A stretch of 25,253 nucleotides of DNA, from assembly GCA_913047525.1 (NCBI GenBank), contig CAJWUS010000007.1, positions 1 through 25,253 on the forward strand, given 5' to 3'. The position numbers were made by a program, and so were the translations under genes. This document shows, piece by piece, positions 9,648 to 17,499 of this stretch (the stretch's first letter is position 1; the number at the start of each line of letters is the position of its first letter). This DNA is from an uncultured Flavobacteriales bacterium (GTDB taxonomy: Bacteria > Bacteroidota > Bacteroidia > Flavobacteriales > BACL11). Below the pieces are notes generated by a model. It did not search any database, was not told where the DNA came from, and worked only from the letters and a program-made list of their open reading frames with translations.

Positions 9648-9654
9648 TGGTAGG
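9641..9654. repeat. Short inverted repeat over the -33 region
   Basis: CCTAC-AATG-GTAGG is a perfect 5-bp inverted repeat with a 4-base spacer, among the few GC-containing stretches of a 141-base AT-rich gap. It covers the TTG of the promoter for the downstream gene. It could be an operator for a regulator, or chance: a 5-bp arm is short. It has no T-tract, so it is not an intrinsic terminator. Confidence 0.4.
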
Positions 9655-9678
9655 CTGTAAATAACTTATTCACTCAAC

Positions 9679-9709
9679 ACCTTAATAAACGCTAAAAATT
9701 AGATAAGGT
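9679..9709. repeat. Nested inverted repeat after the FabK-like gene
   Basis: An outer 6-bp stem ACCTTA/TAAGGT (9679-9684, 9704-9709) encloses an inner CTAA/TTAG stem (9692-9695, 9699-9702) with a 3-base loop. It lies 29 bases downstream of the stop of the gene at 9738-10682. There is no clean T-tract after the outer stem in either direction, so calling it a terminator is weak. It is the only structured element I see in this gap. Confidence 0.25.
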
Positions 9710-9737
9710 TTCTTGAATAAAATTAGTAATTCATTCA

Positions 9738-10682
9738 TTAATAATCAAAATTATTTAGATTGTTTTTAACCCTTTTAAAGCCCTCAGTCAATTCTTCCAT
9801 TATTTCTTGTACCGATTTTATCTCATTTATCTGTGCAGATACTTGCCCAATTTCTAATTCCCCCTCAATCAAATCGCCCTCAAAAATTCCTTTTTTTGCC
9901 CTACCTCTTCCAAGCAATATTTTCAACTCTTCTGGAGTTGATCCTTTTTTATAAGCATCAAATATTTTGGTATAAAAAGGATTCTTCAAAAGCCGAACGG
10001 GAGCCAATTCTTTTAAGGTAACAATAGTGTCATTTTCTACTGCATCAACAATTGCTTTTTTGAAATTAATATGGGCAGAACTCTCTTTGGATGCTGCAAA
10101 CCTGCTTCCAATTTGTACTCCCTCTGCCCCCAATGCAAAAGCAGCTAATATAGCCTCTCCACTTCCAATTCCACCAGCTGCAATTATTGGAATATTAATT
10201 TCTTTTTTTACAAGTGGAATCAAGCATATTGTTGTTATTTCATCTTTTCCGTTATGTCCTCCCGCTTCAAATCCTTCTACTACAATAGCATCCACTCCTT
10301 CATTTACCGCTTTTTCGGCAAAACGCAAATTAGGCACTACATGTACTACTTTTATGCCTTTCTCTTTTAAAACAGAGGTGTATTTGGCAGGATTTCCAGC
10401 TGAAGTGAAAACAATTTTCACCTCTTGCTTTATAATAACATTAATGTGCTCTTCAATTTTTGGATAAAGAAGTGCCATATTTACACCGAAAGGTTTATCT
10501 GTGGCTTTTTTACATTTTGTGATATGCTCATCCAAAACATCAGGATACATTGATGCTGAGCCAATTAGCCCTAATCCTCCGGCATTACTTACAGCTGATG
10601 CCAACCTCCAGCCACTACACCAAAGCATCCCGCCTTGAATGATTGGATATTTTATTCCAAAAAGTTCTTTTACTCTATTCAT
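9738..10682 (-). CDS. FabK / nitronate monooxygenase family flavoprotein
   Basis: This 314-residue FMN TIM-barrel protein belongs to the NMO/FabK family. It opens with [12 protein letters not shown] (10-21) and carries [31 protein letters not shown] (91-101), [13 protein letters not shown] (134-146, with the conserved His at 143), [13 protein letters not shown] and VQIGSRF. These blocks, and the C-terminal GQVSAQI segment, read closer to enoyl-ACP reductase II (FabK) as I remember it than to fungal-type nitronate monooxygenases. If FabK, it catalyses the last reduction in fatty-acid elongation with NAD(P)H and FMN. The alternative is a nitronate-oxidising detoxification enzyme; sequence reading alone cannot separate them. 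It stands alone, divergent from glyA across a 52-base gap. Confidence 0.88.
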   Translation of the reverse strand: MNRVKELFGIKYPIIQGGMLWCSGWRLASAVSNAGGLGLIGSASMYPDVLDEHITKCKKATDKPFGVNMALLYPKIEEHINVIIKQEVKIVFTSAGNPAKYTSVLKEKGIKVVHVVPNLRFAEKAVNEGVDAIVVEGFEAGGHNGKDEITTICLIPLVKKEINIPIIAAGGIGSGEAILAAFALGAEGVQIGSRFAASKESSAHINFKKAIVDAVENDTIVTLKELAPVRLLKNPFYTKIFDAYKKGSTPEELKILLGRGRAKKGIFEGDLIEGELEIGQVSAQINEIKSVQEIMEELTEGFKRVKNNLNNFDY

Positions 10683-10689
10683 AAATATT

Positions 10690-10713
10690 TACATTTGTTG
10701 CGTTACGAAAATA
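10690..10713. promoter_or_regulatory. Divergent promoter region between the FabK-like gene and glyA
   Basis: On the plus strand, TACATTTG (10690-10697) matches the -7 element TAnnTTTG and lies 37 bases before the glyA ATG; no convincing -33 TTG is seen. On the minus strand, TATTTTCG (10706-10713) matches at all but one position and lies 23 bases before the start of the FabK-like gene. The two boxes are only 8 bases apart, so the promoters would compete for polymerase. The region is too short and unstructured to hold a riboswitch. Confidence 0.5.
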
Positions 10714-10734
10714 GAAATAAAAGCGAATAAAGAA

Positions 10735-12009
10735 ATGAAAAAAGATCAAGAAATTTTTGATTTAATACAGCAGGAACATCAGAGGCAAAAAAATGGGATT
10801 GAATTAATTGCCTCCGAAAACTTTGTAAGTGAGCAGGTAATGATGGCAATAGGCACATGCCTTACCAACAAATATGCGGAAGGATATCCAAAGAAGAGAT
10901 ATTATGGTGGCTGTGAAGTGGTAGATAAAGTAGAGCAGTTAGCTATTGATAGAGCAAAAGAATTATTTGGTGTGGAGTATGTAAATGTGCAGCCACATTC
11001 TGGTTCTCAGGCAAATGCTGCTGTAATGCTCGCTTGCCTTAATCCAGGAGATAAAATTTTGGGTTTTAACCTCTCGCATGGAGGGCATTTAACCCACGGC
11101 TCCCCAGTTAATTTTTCAGGTAAATTATATAGTACCTCTTTTTATAGTGTAGAAGAGGAAAGTGGCAAAGTAGATTACGAAAAATTAGAACAAGTAGCAT
11201 TAGAGAAAAAACCAAAACTAATTATTTGTGGTGCATCTGCCTATTCACAGGATTGGGATTATAAAAGATTTAGAGAGATTGCAGATAAAGTTGATACATT
11301 ACTTATGGCAGATATTGCACATCCTGCTGGGCTAATAGCAGCAAAATTATTGAACAACCCAGCTCCTCATTGCCACATACTTACCACAACTACGCATAAA
11401 ACCCTTAGAGGACCAAGAGGAGGAATGATTATGATGGGAAAAGATTTTGAAAATCCCTGGAGGATAACTACTCCAAAAGGGAAAGTCAGAATGATGTCTA
11501 CAATACTGAATTCTGCCGTTTTCCCGGGTTCACAAGGCGGACCATTAGAACACGTAATTGCAGCAAAAGCAATAGCTTTTGGGGAAGCACTTCATCCATC
11601 ATTCAAAGAATATAGCCAACAAGTAATTAAAAATGCACAATTGATGGCGCAATGCTTTATTGATAAAGGATATAAAGTAATTTCAGGAGGAACCCAGAAT
11701 CATTGTATGCTAATTGATTTGAGAAGTAAAAATGTAACGGGAAAAGATGCTGAAAACGCATTGGTTAAAGCCGACATCACTCTCAACAAAAACATGGTTC
11801 CTTTTGATACACAATCGCCTTTTATCACATCCGGCATACGAATTGGCACACCAGCTATTACTACAAGGGGAATAAAAGAGGAAACTATTGCACAAATTGT
11901 TGATTTGATTGATGATGTAATCATGGATTTTGAGAACGAAACAACTATCAATTCCGTAAAACAGAAAGTAAATAATTTGATGAAAGAATATCCGATATTT
12001 GCTTATTAA
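10735..12009 (+). CDS. glyA: Serine hydroxymethyltransferase
   Basis: GlyA interconverts serine and glycine with tetrahydrofolate and is the main source of 5,10-methylene-THF. From the ATG at 10735 it is 424 residues, the usual size. Upstream in-frame extension would run into the divergent gene and adds residues foreign to the family. IELIASENF (22-30), [13 protein letters not shown] (47-59), the PLP loop [10 protein letters not shown] (85-94), DIAHPAGL (193-200) and [14 protein letters not shown] with the PLP lysine at 222 are all intact. It shares substrates with folD, encoded later in the window. The next gene starts 13 bases after its stop, so glyA and rsh probably form one transcript. 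Confidence 0.98.
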   Translation: MKKDQEIFDLIQQEHQRQKNGIELIASENFVSEQVMMAIGTCLTNKYAEGYPKKRYYGGCEVVDKVEQLAIDRAKELFGVEYVNVQPHSGSQANAAVMLACLNPGDKILGFNLSHGGHLTHGSPVNFSGKLYSTSFYSVEEESGKVDYEKLEQVALEKKPKLIICGASAYSQDWDYKRFREIADKVDTLLMADIAHPAGLIAAKLLNNPAPHCHILTTTTHKTLRGPRGGMIMMGKDFENPWRITTPKGKVRMMSTILNSAVFPGSQGGPLEHVIAAKAIAFGEALHPSFKEYSQQVIKNAQLMAQCFIDKGYKVISGGTQNHCMLIDLRSKNVTGKDAENALVKADITLNKNMVPFDTQSPFITSGIRIGTPAITTRGIKEETIAQIVDLIDDVIMDFENETTINSVKQKVNNLMKEYPIFAY

Positions 12010-12022
12010 TTCACAATGTTTA

Positions 12023-14230
12023 ATGGTAAAAAAGATTGACATAGAAAAAGAAAATAGGGAAATCCTAAACAAGTACAGGGCTTTGTTACGGGCTTGTAAG
12101 GATAAAACGAACACTACGGACAAAAAAGATATCCGCAAGGCATTCAACTTAGCTATGGAGGCCCATAAAAGAGTTCGTAGAAAATCGGGAGAACCATTTA
12201 TTTACCATCCAATAGCGGTGGCACATATTGCTGCAAAGGAAATTGGTTTAGGAACCACATCTATTATTTGTGCTCTTATGCATGATGTGGTTGAAGATAC
12301 GGATTATACTCTGGAAGATATCGATCGTATTTTTGGAAGTAAAGTAGCAAGGATTATTGATGGGCTTACCAAAATTGAGGATATGTTTGACAAAAATCTT
12401 TCCTTGCAACAAGAAAATTTTAGAAAGATGTTACTCACTCTTTCGGATGATGTAAGAGTGATACTGATAAAATTGGCTGATCGATTACATAATATGCGCA
12501 CATTGGGTGCAATGACAAAACCTAAACAGCTAAAAATTGCATCCGAAACACTTTATCTTTATGCCCCTCTTGCCCATCGATTAGGGCTTTATTCCATTAA
12601 AACAGAGCTAGAAGATTTAGGATTAAAATTTACAAAATCTGAAGTTTATAAAGCCATCTCCTTAAACTTAAATGAGACTAAAAAAGAAAGAACAAAATAC
12701 ATTAATAAGTTTACCCAGCCCATTAAGGAGACTTTAAAAGAAGAAAAAATAAAGTGCAGTATAAAGGGACGGCCAAAGTCCATTTTTTCTATCCGCAATA
12801 AAATGAAACAGCAACATTTAAAGTTTGATGAAGTTTTCGATTTGTTTGCCATACGTATTATAATTGACTCCAAGCCAGAAAAAGAGAAAGCCGATTGTTG
12901 GAAAGTTTATTCAGTAGTTTCAGATTATTATAAACCAAACCCTGACCGATTGAGAGACTGGATATCAACCCCAAAAACCAATGGCTATGAATCCTTACAT
13001 ACTACCGTAATGGGACATGATGGAAAATGGGTGGAAGTGCAGATAAGAAGCAAAAGAATGGATGAGATTGCCGAGCAAGGATATGCTGCACATTGGAAAT
13101 ATAAGAATAATGATACAAATGCAAAGGATAGTAGTTTAGATGGTTGGATAAACAAAATAAGAGATTTATTGGAAAATCCAGAATCGAATGCAGTTGATTT
13201 TATTGACGATTTTAAACTCAATCTTTTCTCTGGTGAAATTTATGTTTTCACCCCTGCTGGCGATTTAAAAACATTACCTAAGAGTGCTACCGCACTTGAT
13301 TTTGCATTTGAGATTCATACTGAAGTAGGTAGAACTTGTTTGGGTGTGAAAGTAAATGGAAAATTGGTACCACTAAGTCATGTACTAAAAAGTGGCGATC
13401 AAGTAGAAGTGATTACTTCCAAAAAACAAATTCCTAAAAAAGGTTGGTTACAATTTGTAGTTACCGCAAGAGCAAAATCTAAAATAAAAACTTCCCTTAA
13501 AGAAGACAAAAAGTTAATTGGAAAAGAAGGAAGGGAAAAGTTAGAAAGAAAACTAAAACAGCTGAAAATAAAATTGGATGAAAAAGTAGAAACAGAATTG
13601 GTTAGATATTTCCAGATTGGTGATAGCTTAGAACTGTTTTATAGAATTGGAACAGGAGTTATAAGTAATAATGAGTTAATAGATTTTGCAAGATCTAGAA
13701 CTATTGGCTGGTATACTTCTATTAAAAATAAGATAAAAAGGAGCCCGAAATCAAAAACAATACAGCAAGAAGATAAAATTATTGTTTTCGGAGAAAATGA
13801 TGAGGTTTTTAATTATATATTATCCAAATGTTGCAATCCAATTCCTGGAGATGAAATATTTGGTTTTACTACTGTGGAAGAAGGTGTAAAAGTACACCGA
13901 GCAACTTGCCCTAATGCCATTGAGATGCGTTCCAACTATGATTACCGCCTCCTTATTGCAAGGTGGGTAAGTAAGGATAGCATAAACTTTACTGCCTACC
14001 TTACTATCAAGGGAATTGATAGAATTGGACTGATGAATAATGTTACAAAAGTGATTTCATCCCAAATGAATGTGAATATGAAAGCGGTAAATATAAAAAG
14101 TAATGATGGGCTGTTTGAGGGCAAAATTACTTTGAAGATTCACAATGTTAGTTTCCTTAATTCTTTAATAAAAAAATTGAAGAACATTGATGGGTTGCAG
14201 ACTATTGAAAGAAGTTATAAACTTGACTAA
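12023..14230 (+). CDS. rsh: Bifunctional (p)ppGpp synthetase/hydrolase (RelA/SpoT homologue)
   Basis: The 735-residue protein is a full-length Rel/SpoT. The hydrolase HD domain holds HDVVEDTD (87-94). The synthetase domain includes GRPKSIFSI (249-257), DLFAIRIII and NGYESLHTT (320-328). A TGS domain (about 402-465) begins LFSGEIYVFTP. A zinc-finger-like region has Cys603, Cys604, His625 and Cys629, and a C-terminal ACT domain spans about 657-733. The synthetase charge motif is basic (RLRD, 309-312), the version found in bifunctional enzymes rather than the acidic motif of synthetase-only RelA; with an intact HD site this predicts both activities. ATG 12023 matches the usual start of Bacteroidota homologues; a TTG at 11999 inside glyA is less likely. 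Because (p)ppGpp inhibits purine enzymes in other bacteria, its place before purA is suggestive. Confidence 0.97.
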   Translation: MVKKIDIEKENREILNKYRALLRACKDKTNTTDKKDIRKAFNLAMEAHKRVRRKSGEPFIYHPIAVAHIAAKEIGLGTTSIICALMHDVVEDTDYTLEDIDRIFGSKVARIIDGLTKIEDMFDKNLSLQQENFRKMLLTLSDDVRVILIKLADRLHNMRTLGAMTKPKQLKIASETLYLYAPLAHRLGLYSIKTELEDLGLKFTKSEVYKAISLNLNETKKERTKYINKFTQPIKETLKEEKIKCSIKGRPKSIFSIRNKMKQQHLKFDEVFDLFAIRIIIDSKPEKEKADCWKVYSVVSDYYKPNPDRLRDWISTPKTNGYESLHTTVMGHDGKWVEVQIRSKRMDEIAEQGYAAHWKYKNNDTNAKDSSLDGWINKIRDLLENPESNAVDFIDDFKLNLFSGEIYVFTPAGDLKTLPKSATALDFAFEIHTEVGRTCLGVKVNGKLVPLSHVLKSGDQVEVITSKKQIPKKGWLQFVVTARAKSKIKTSLKEDKKLIGKEGREKLERKLKQLKIKLDEKVETELVRYFQIGDSLELFYRIGTGVISNNELIDFARSRTIGWYTSIKNKIKRSPKSKTIQQEDKIIVFGENDEVFNYILSKCCNPIPGDEIFGFTTVEEGVKVHRATCPNAIEMRSNYDYRLLIARWVSKDSINFTAYLTIKGIDRIGLMNNVTKVISSQMNVNMKAVNIKSNDGLFEGKITLKIHNVSFLNSLIKKLKNIDGLQTIERSYKLD

Positions 14231-14235
14231 TTTTT

Positions 14236-14250
14236 TAATGCAAAGCGTTA
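14236..14250. repeat. Inverted repeat in the rsh-fur gap
   Basis: TAATGC-AAA-GCGTTA forms a 6-bp hairpin with one G-T pair and a 3-base loop, just upstream of the -7 box for the Fur-family gene. It could be an operator, for instance for autoregulation, or an RNA hairpin at the end of rsh. There is no T-tract after it, so it does not look like an intrinsic terminator. It does not match the Fur or PerR consensus well. Confidence 0.35.
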
Positions 14251-14259
14251 TAAATTTAT

Positions 14260-14267
14260 TATTTTTG
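14260..14267 (+). promoter_or_regulatory. -7 promoter box before the Fur-family gene
   Basis: TATTTTTG matches TAnnTTTG exactly and lies 17 bases before the ATG at 14285, giving a leader of about 12 bases. I see no good TTG at the -33 position, so an activator may be needed or the box may be chance in AT-rich DNA. If real, it separates fur-purA-ostA transcription from glyA-rsh. Confidence 0.5.
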
Positions 14268-14284
14268 GAACTTTCATTTTGAAA

Positions 14285-14749
14285 ATGCCAAAAGAAAAAA
14301 CCATAGATATTGTTTCTCAGATATTCACTGAATATTTGATGGAAAACAAGCACAGAAAAACCCCTGAACGATACGCTATCCTAAATGAAATTTACGCTCA
14401 TGAAGGTCATTTTGATATTGAATCAATGTATATTCAAATGAAAAATAAAAATTATAGGGTAAGTCGTGCCACTCTGTATAATACACTTGATTTATTAATA
14501 GCTTCCCGTTTAATCAGAAGGCACCAATTCGGAAAAGCACAGGCTCAATACGAAAAATCCTTTCATAATAAACAGCACGATCATTTGGTGTGCAACTCTT
14601 GCCAAGAAGTTTTAGAATTTTGCGATCCAAGAATTCAGGAAATAAAGAATTTTATTGAAGAAAATTTACATTTTAAAATTAATCGACACGCACTTAACTT
14701 TTATGGCATTTGCCAAAAGTGTCAAGAGAAACAAAAAAACAAAAAATAA
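14285..14749 (+). CDS. Fur-family metal- or peroxide-responsive transcriptional regulator
   Basis: This is a 154-residue Fur-superfamily repressor. A winged-helix DNA-binding domain (about 25-85) contains [13 protein letters not shown] and [13 protein letters not shown], the latter being the recognition helix. A dimerisation domain follows with [11 protein letters not shown] (97-106) and GICQKCQ (141-147). The two CxxC pairs (Cys103/106 and Cys143/146) fit a four-cysteine structural zinc site, and the HDH motif supplies regulatory metal ligands. Whether it senses iron, peroxide (PerR) or zinc (Zur) cannot be told from sequence reading. The start at ATG 14285 follows a -7 box; a TTG two codons earlier is less likely. 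The purA start follows 2 bases after its stop, so the two are almost surely co-transcribed. Confidence 0.93.
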   Translation: MPKEKTIDIVSQIFTEYLMENKHRKTPERYAILNEIYAHEGHFDIESMYIQMKNKNYRVSRATLYNTLDLLIASRLIRRHQFGKAQAQYEKSFHNKQHDHLVCNSCQEVLEFCDPRIQEIKNFIEENLHFKINRHALNFYGICQKCQEKQKNKK

Positions 14750-14751
14750 TT

Positions 14752-16011
14752 ATGGCAGTAGATGTTCTTTTAGGACTACAATGGGGAGATGAAGGAAAAG
14801 GAAAAATTGTAGATGTACTCACTACAAATTATGATATTATCGCACGCTTTCAAGGGGGGCCAAATGCAGGACACACCCTAGAATTTGATGGAATAAAACA
14901 TGTATTACACACTATCCCTTCAGGTATTTTTCATAAAGGAACAATAAACATTATCGGAAATGGAGTAGTGATTGACCCCATTATTTTTGAAAACGAAATA
15001 AAGGAGATCGATAAATTGAATGTAGAAATGTCTGAGCTTTTTATATCGAAAAGAGCACATCTAATTTTGCCAACCCATAAGCTTTTGGATGCTGCAAGTG
15101 AGAAGGCAAAAGGAAAAAATAAAATTGGATCTACTCTTAAAGGAATAGGACCGACTTATATGGATAAAACTGGAAGAAACGGACTTAGAGTTGGAGATAT
15201 TTCGGTAAGTAATTTTAAAGAAAGATACGAAAAGCTAAAACACAAGCACATCCAAATTCTTAACTTTTACGATTTTGAATATGATTTAAGTGAGCTAGAA
15301 TCAAAATGGTTTGCATCTTTGGATACAATCAGAAAATTTGAGCATATTGAGAGTGAACACTATTTGCATAATGCCATAAAAGAAGGAAAAAATATTTTGG
15401 CAGAAGGAGCGCAAGGCACCTTATTAGATATCGATTTTGGATCTTATCCCTTTGTTACTTCTTCCAATACTATAGCGGCTGGCGCTTGCACTGGTTTGGG
15501 AATTGCTCCAAATAAAATGGAGGATGTTTTCGGAATTTTCAAGGCATACTGCACAAGAGTTGGAAGTGGCCCTTTCCCTACCGAACTTTTTGATGAAGCG
15601 GGGGCACATATGGGAAAAGTGGGAAATGAATTTGGCGCTACAACAGGCCGAGCAAGAAGGTGTGGTTGGATAGATTTACCGGCTCTTAAATACGCAATTA
15701 ATATAAATGGCGTTACTAAACTCATGATGATGAAGGGAGATGTACTTTCTGGGATTGATAAGATAAAAGTTTGTACCCATTATAATTTTAATGGACAGAA
15801 AATTGACTATTTTCCATTTGAATCCAATGATGGACTAACACCTGTTTTTCAGGAATTGGAAGGATGGAAAGAAGATTTGATGAATTTGGAAAAACTGGAA
15901 GATGCTCCACAAGCTCTCCATGATTACATCTCTTATTTGGAGAGGGAATTAGAAACGCCAATTACTATTGTATCGGTGGGACCTGACAGAAAACAAACTT
16001 TTTTCAAATAG
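14752..16011 (+). CDS. purA: Adenylosuccinate synthetase
   Basis: PurA joins IMP and aspartate using GTP, the first step from IMP to AMP. The 419-residue protein starts MAVDVLLGLQWGDEGKGK, containing the P-loop and catalytic Asp13. GGPNAGHT gives catalytic His41. KGIGPTYMDK, EGAQGTLLDIDFG, TTGRARRCGW and the C-terminal VGPDRKQTF guanine-binding segment are present, so the enzyme should be active. The ATG at 14752 lies 2 bases after the fur-family stop; an upstream frame opening inside that gene adds a lysine-rich tail foreign to PurA. Together with guaB it controls how IMP is split between AMP and GMP. The TAG stop is followed at once, in the same frame, by the TTG start of the next gene. Confidence 0.98.
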   Translation: MAVDVLLGLQWGDEGKGKIVDVLTTNYDIIARFQGGPNAGHTLEFDGIKHVLHTIPSGIFHKGTINIIGNGVVIDPIIFENEIKEIDKLNVEMSELFISKRAHLILPTHKLLDAASEKAKGKNKIGSTLKGIGPTYMDKTGRNGLRVGDISVSNFKERYEKLKHKHIQILNFYDFEYDLSELESKWFASLDTIRKFEHIESEHYLHNAIKEGKNILAEGAQGTLLDIDFGSYPFVTSSNTIAAGACTGLGIAPNKMEDVFGIFKAYCTRVGSGPFPTELFDEAGAHMGKVGNEFGATTGRARRCGWIDLPALKYAININGVTKLMMMKGDVLSGIDKIKVCTHYNFNGQKIDYFPFESNDGLTPVFQELEGWKEDLMNLEKLEDAPQALHDYISYLERELETPITIVSVGPDRKQTFFK

Positions 16012-17499
16012 TTGAAAAAAATCCTTTTTATACTGCCACTCTTTTTGTGCAGTTTTTTCATAACTAATGCACAAAAGCAAATTGAGATTATTCATGCGGA
16101 TGATTTTATTTTCAATAACAACAAACATCCAGATTACGGAAAATTAATTGGGAATGTATCTTTCAAACATGAAGGAGCAATAATGCAATGCGATAGTGCT
16201 TATCAGTATAAAAACAATAGAATGGATGCCTTTGGGCATATCAAAATAAATCAAGGGGACACCCTTAAATTATACGGGAAACAACTTATTTATGATGGAA
16301 ATATTAGTCAAGCTATTATTAAGTATAATGTAAAATTGGTAGACAAACACATGCAACTTACTACTGAGCAAATCTATTATGATTTAGCGAAAGACATAGC
16401 TAGTTATCCAACAAAAGGAGAAATAAAAGATGGGAATAACAATTTAGTTTCAGACAAAGGAAGTTATCATTCCAATCTCCATTTGTTTTATTTTAAGGGG
16501 AATGTAGAGGTGATTAACAAAGATTATATCATGAGAACCGATACAATGTTGTACAACTCTAAAACGAAAGTTAGTTTCTTTCAAGGGCCGACAACCATCA
16601 CATCAGAGGAGAATATAATTTATTGTGAAAATGGCTGGTGCAATACAGAAAGTAATATTTCTCAGTTTCAGAAAAATGCAAGTATCACACATCAGGATTT
16701 TATTTTAAAAGGAGATAGTATTTATTATGATAGAAATAATGGTTACGGAAAAGCCATCCGTAATATCAACCTAATTGATACAGTTAATAATTTATTTATT
16801 AGTGGTGATTTGGGTAAGTATTTTGAAGAAACAGGAAATGCCATAGTTACCAAAAATACCCTTTTGAATTTAATAACTGAACAAGACACCCTCTTTGTGC
16901 ATGCCGATACCTTAAAAAGCACAAAAACAGAAAACAAAAGAGAGATAACTGCCTATAATAATGTAAAGTGCTACAAAACCGATATGCAAGCCAAATGTGA
17001 TTCTCTTTCCTATAATCTGCAGGACTCTACCATTGAACTCTTTAGAAACCCCATAATTTGGAGCGATAAGTTTCAAATTACTGCCGATAGCATTCTCCTT
17101 TTGGTAAGTCGCGGAAAAATAAAAAGAATGTTTTTACAGCAAAACCCAATGATAATTTCTAAAGAAGATCCCCTGCATTACAACCAGATAAAAGGAAAAA
17201 TAATGACTGGATTTTTTAAGAAAAATAAATTACACAAGATAGTGGTTATTGGAAATGGGCAAACCATCTTCTTAGCACAAAACAACAATAAAAAAAATAT
17301 TGGTATTAACACAACTGACTGCTCTGATATTACACTATTTTTTAAGGAAAATGAATTGGATGGCATTAACTTCCATACTAAACCAGCCGCCATTATGCAC
17401 CCCATGGATAAAATTGAGGAAAAAGACAAACTCTTAAAGGGGTTCTTGTGGAGAGGTGCTGAACAACCAAAAAAGAAAGCTGATATTTTTAATGAATAA
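16012..17499 (+). CDS. OstA/LptA-like envelope protein with TTG start
   Basis: This 495-residue secreted protein has a clear signal peptide (residues 1-20, ending FITNA) and then an OstA/LptA-type repeat region. Short beta-strand units alternate with motifs such as IEIIHADDF, YGKLIGNVSFKHEGA, MQCDSAYQY and MDAFGHIKINQGDTL, recurring to about residue 370. LptA and the LptD N-domain use this beta-jellyroll to bridge lipopolysaccharide through the periplasm; a role in LPS or outer-membrane lipid transport is inferred. The length is nearer to Bacteroidota OstA-like proteins than to E. coli LptA (185 residues). TTG is chosen as the start because the first internal ATG (Met58) would remove the signal peptide. 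There is no gap to purA, so coupling is likely. Its 3' end overlaps the convergent OmpA-family gene by 11 bases. Confidence 0.87.
   Translation: MKKILFILPLFLCSFFITNAQKQIEIIHADDFIFNNNKHPDYGKLIGNVSFKHEGAIMQCDSAYQYKNNRMDAFGHIKINQGDTLKLYGKQLIYDGNISQAIIKYNVKLVDKHMQLTTEQIYYDLAKDIASYPTKGEIKDGNNNLVSDKGSYHSNLHLFYFKGNVEVINKDYIMRTDTMLYNSKTKVSFFQGPTTITSEENIIYCENGWCNTESNISQFQKNASITHQDFILKGDSIYYDRNNGYGKAIRNINLIDTVNNLFISGDLGKYFEETGNAIVTKNTLLNLITEQDTLFVHADTLKSTKTENKREITAYNNVKCYKTDMQAKCDSLSYNLQDSTIELFRNPIIWSDKFQITADSILLLVSRGKIKRMFLQQNPMIISKEDPLHYNQIKGKIMTGFFKKNKLHKIVVIGNGQTIFLAQNNNKKNIGINTTDCSDITLFFKENELDGINFHTKPAAIMHPMDKIEEKDKLLKGFLWRGAEQPKKKADIFNE

Noticed and set aside
10639..10734. A 32-residue N-terminal extension of GlyA
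   Set aside because: It would overlap the 5' end of the divergent FabK-like gene and the glyA -7 box, and GlyA family members begin near the ATG at 10735.
10683..10734. A glycine or folate riboswitch ahead of glyA
   Set aside because: The intergenic space is 52 bases and holds only promoter-like boxes; no conserved paired structure is visible.
11710..12147. A 145-codon open frame on the minus strand across the end of glyA and the start of rsh
   Set aside because: It is antisense to two well-conserved genes, Phe/Ser/Cys-rich as expected of a shadow frame, has no recognisable domain, and its putative start lies within the rsh coding sequence.
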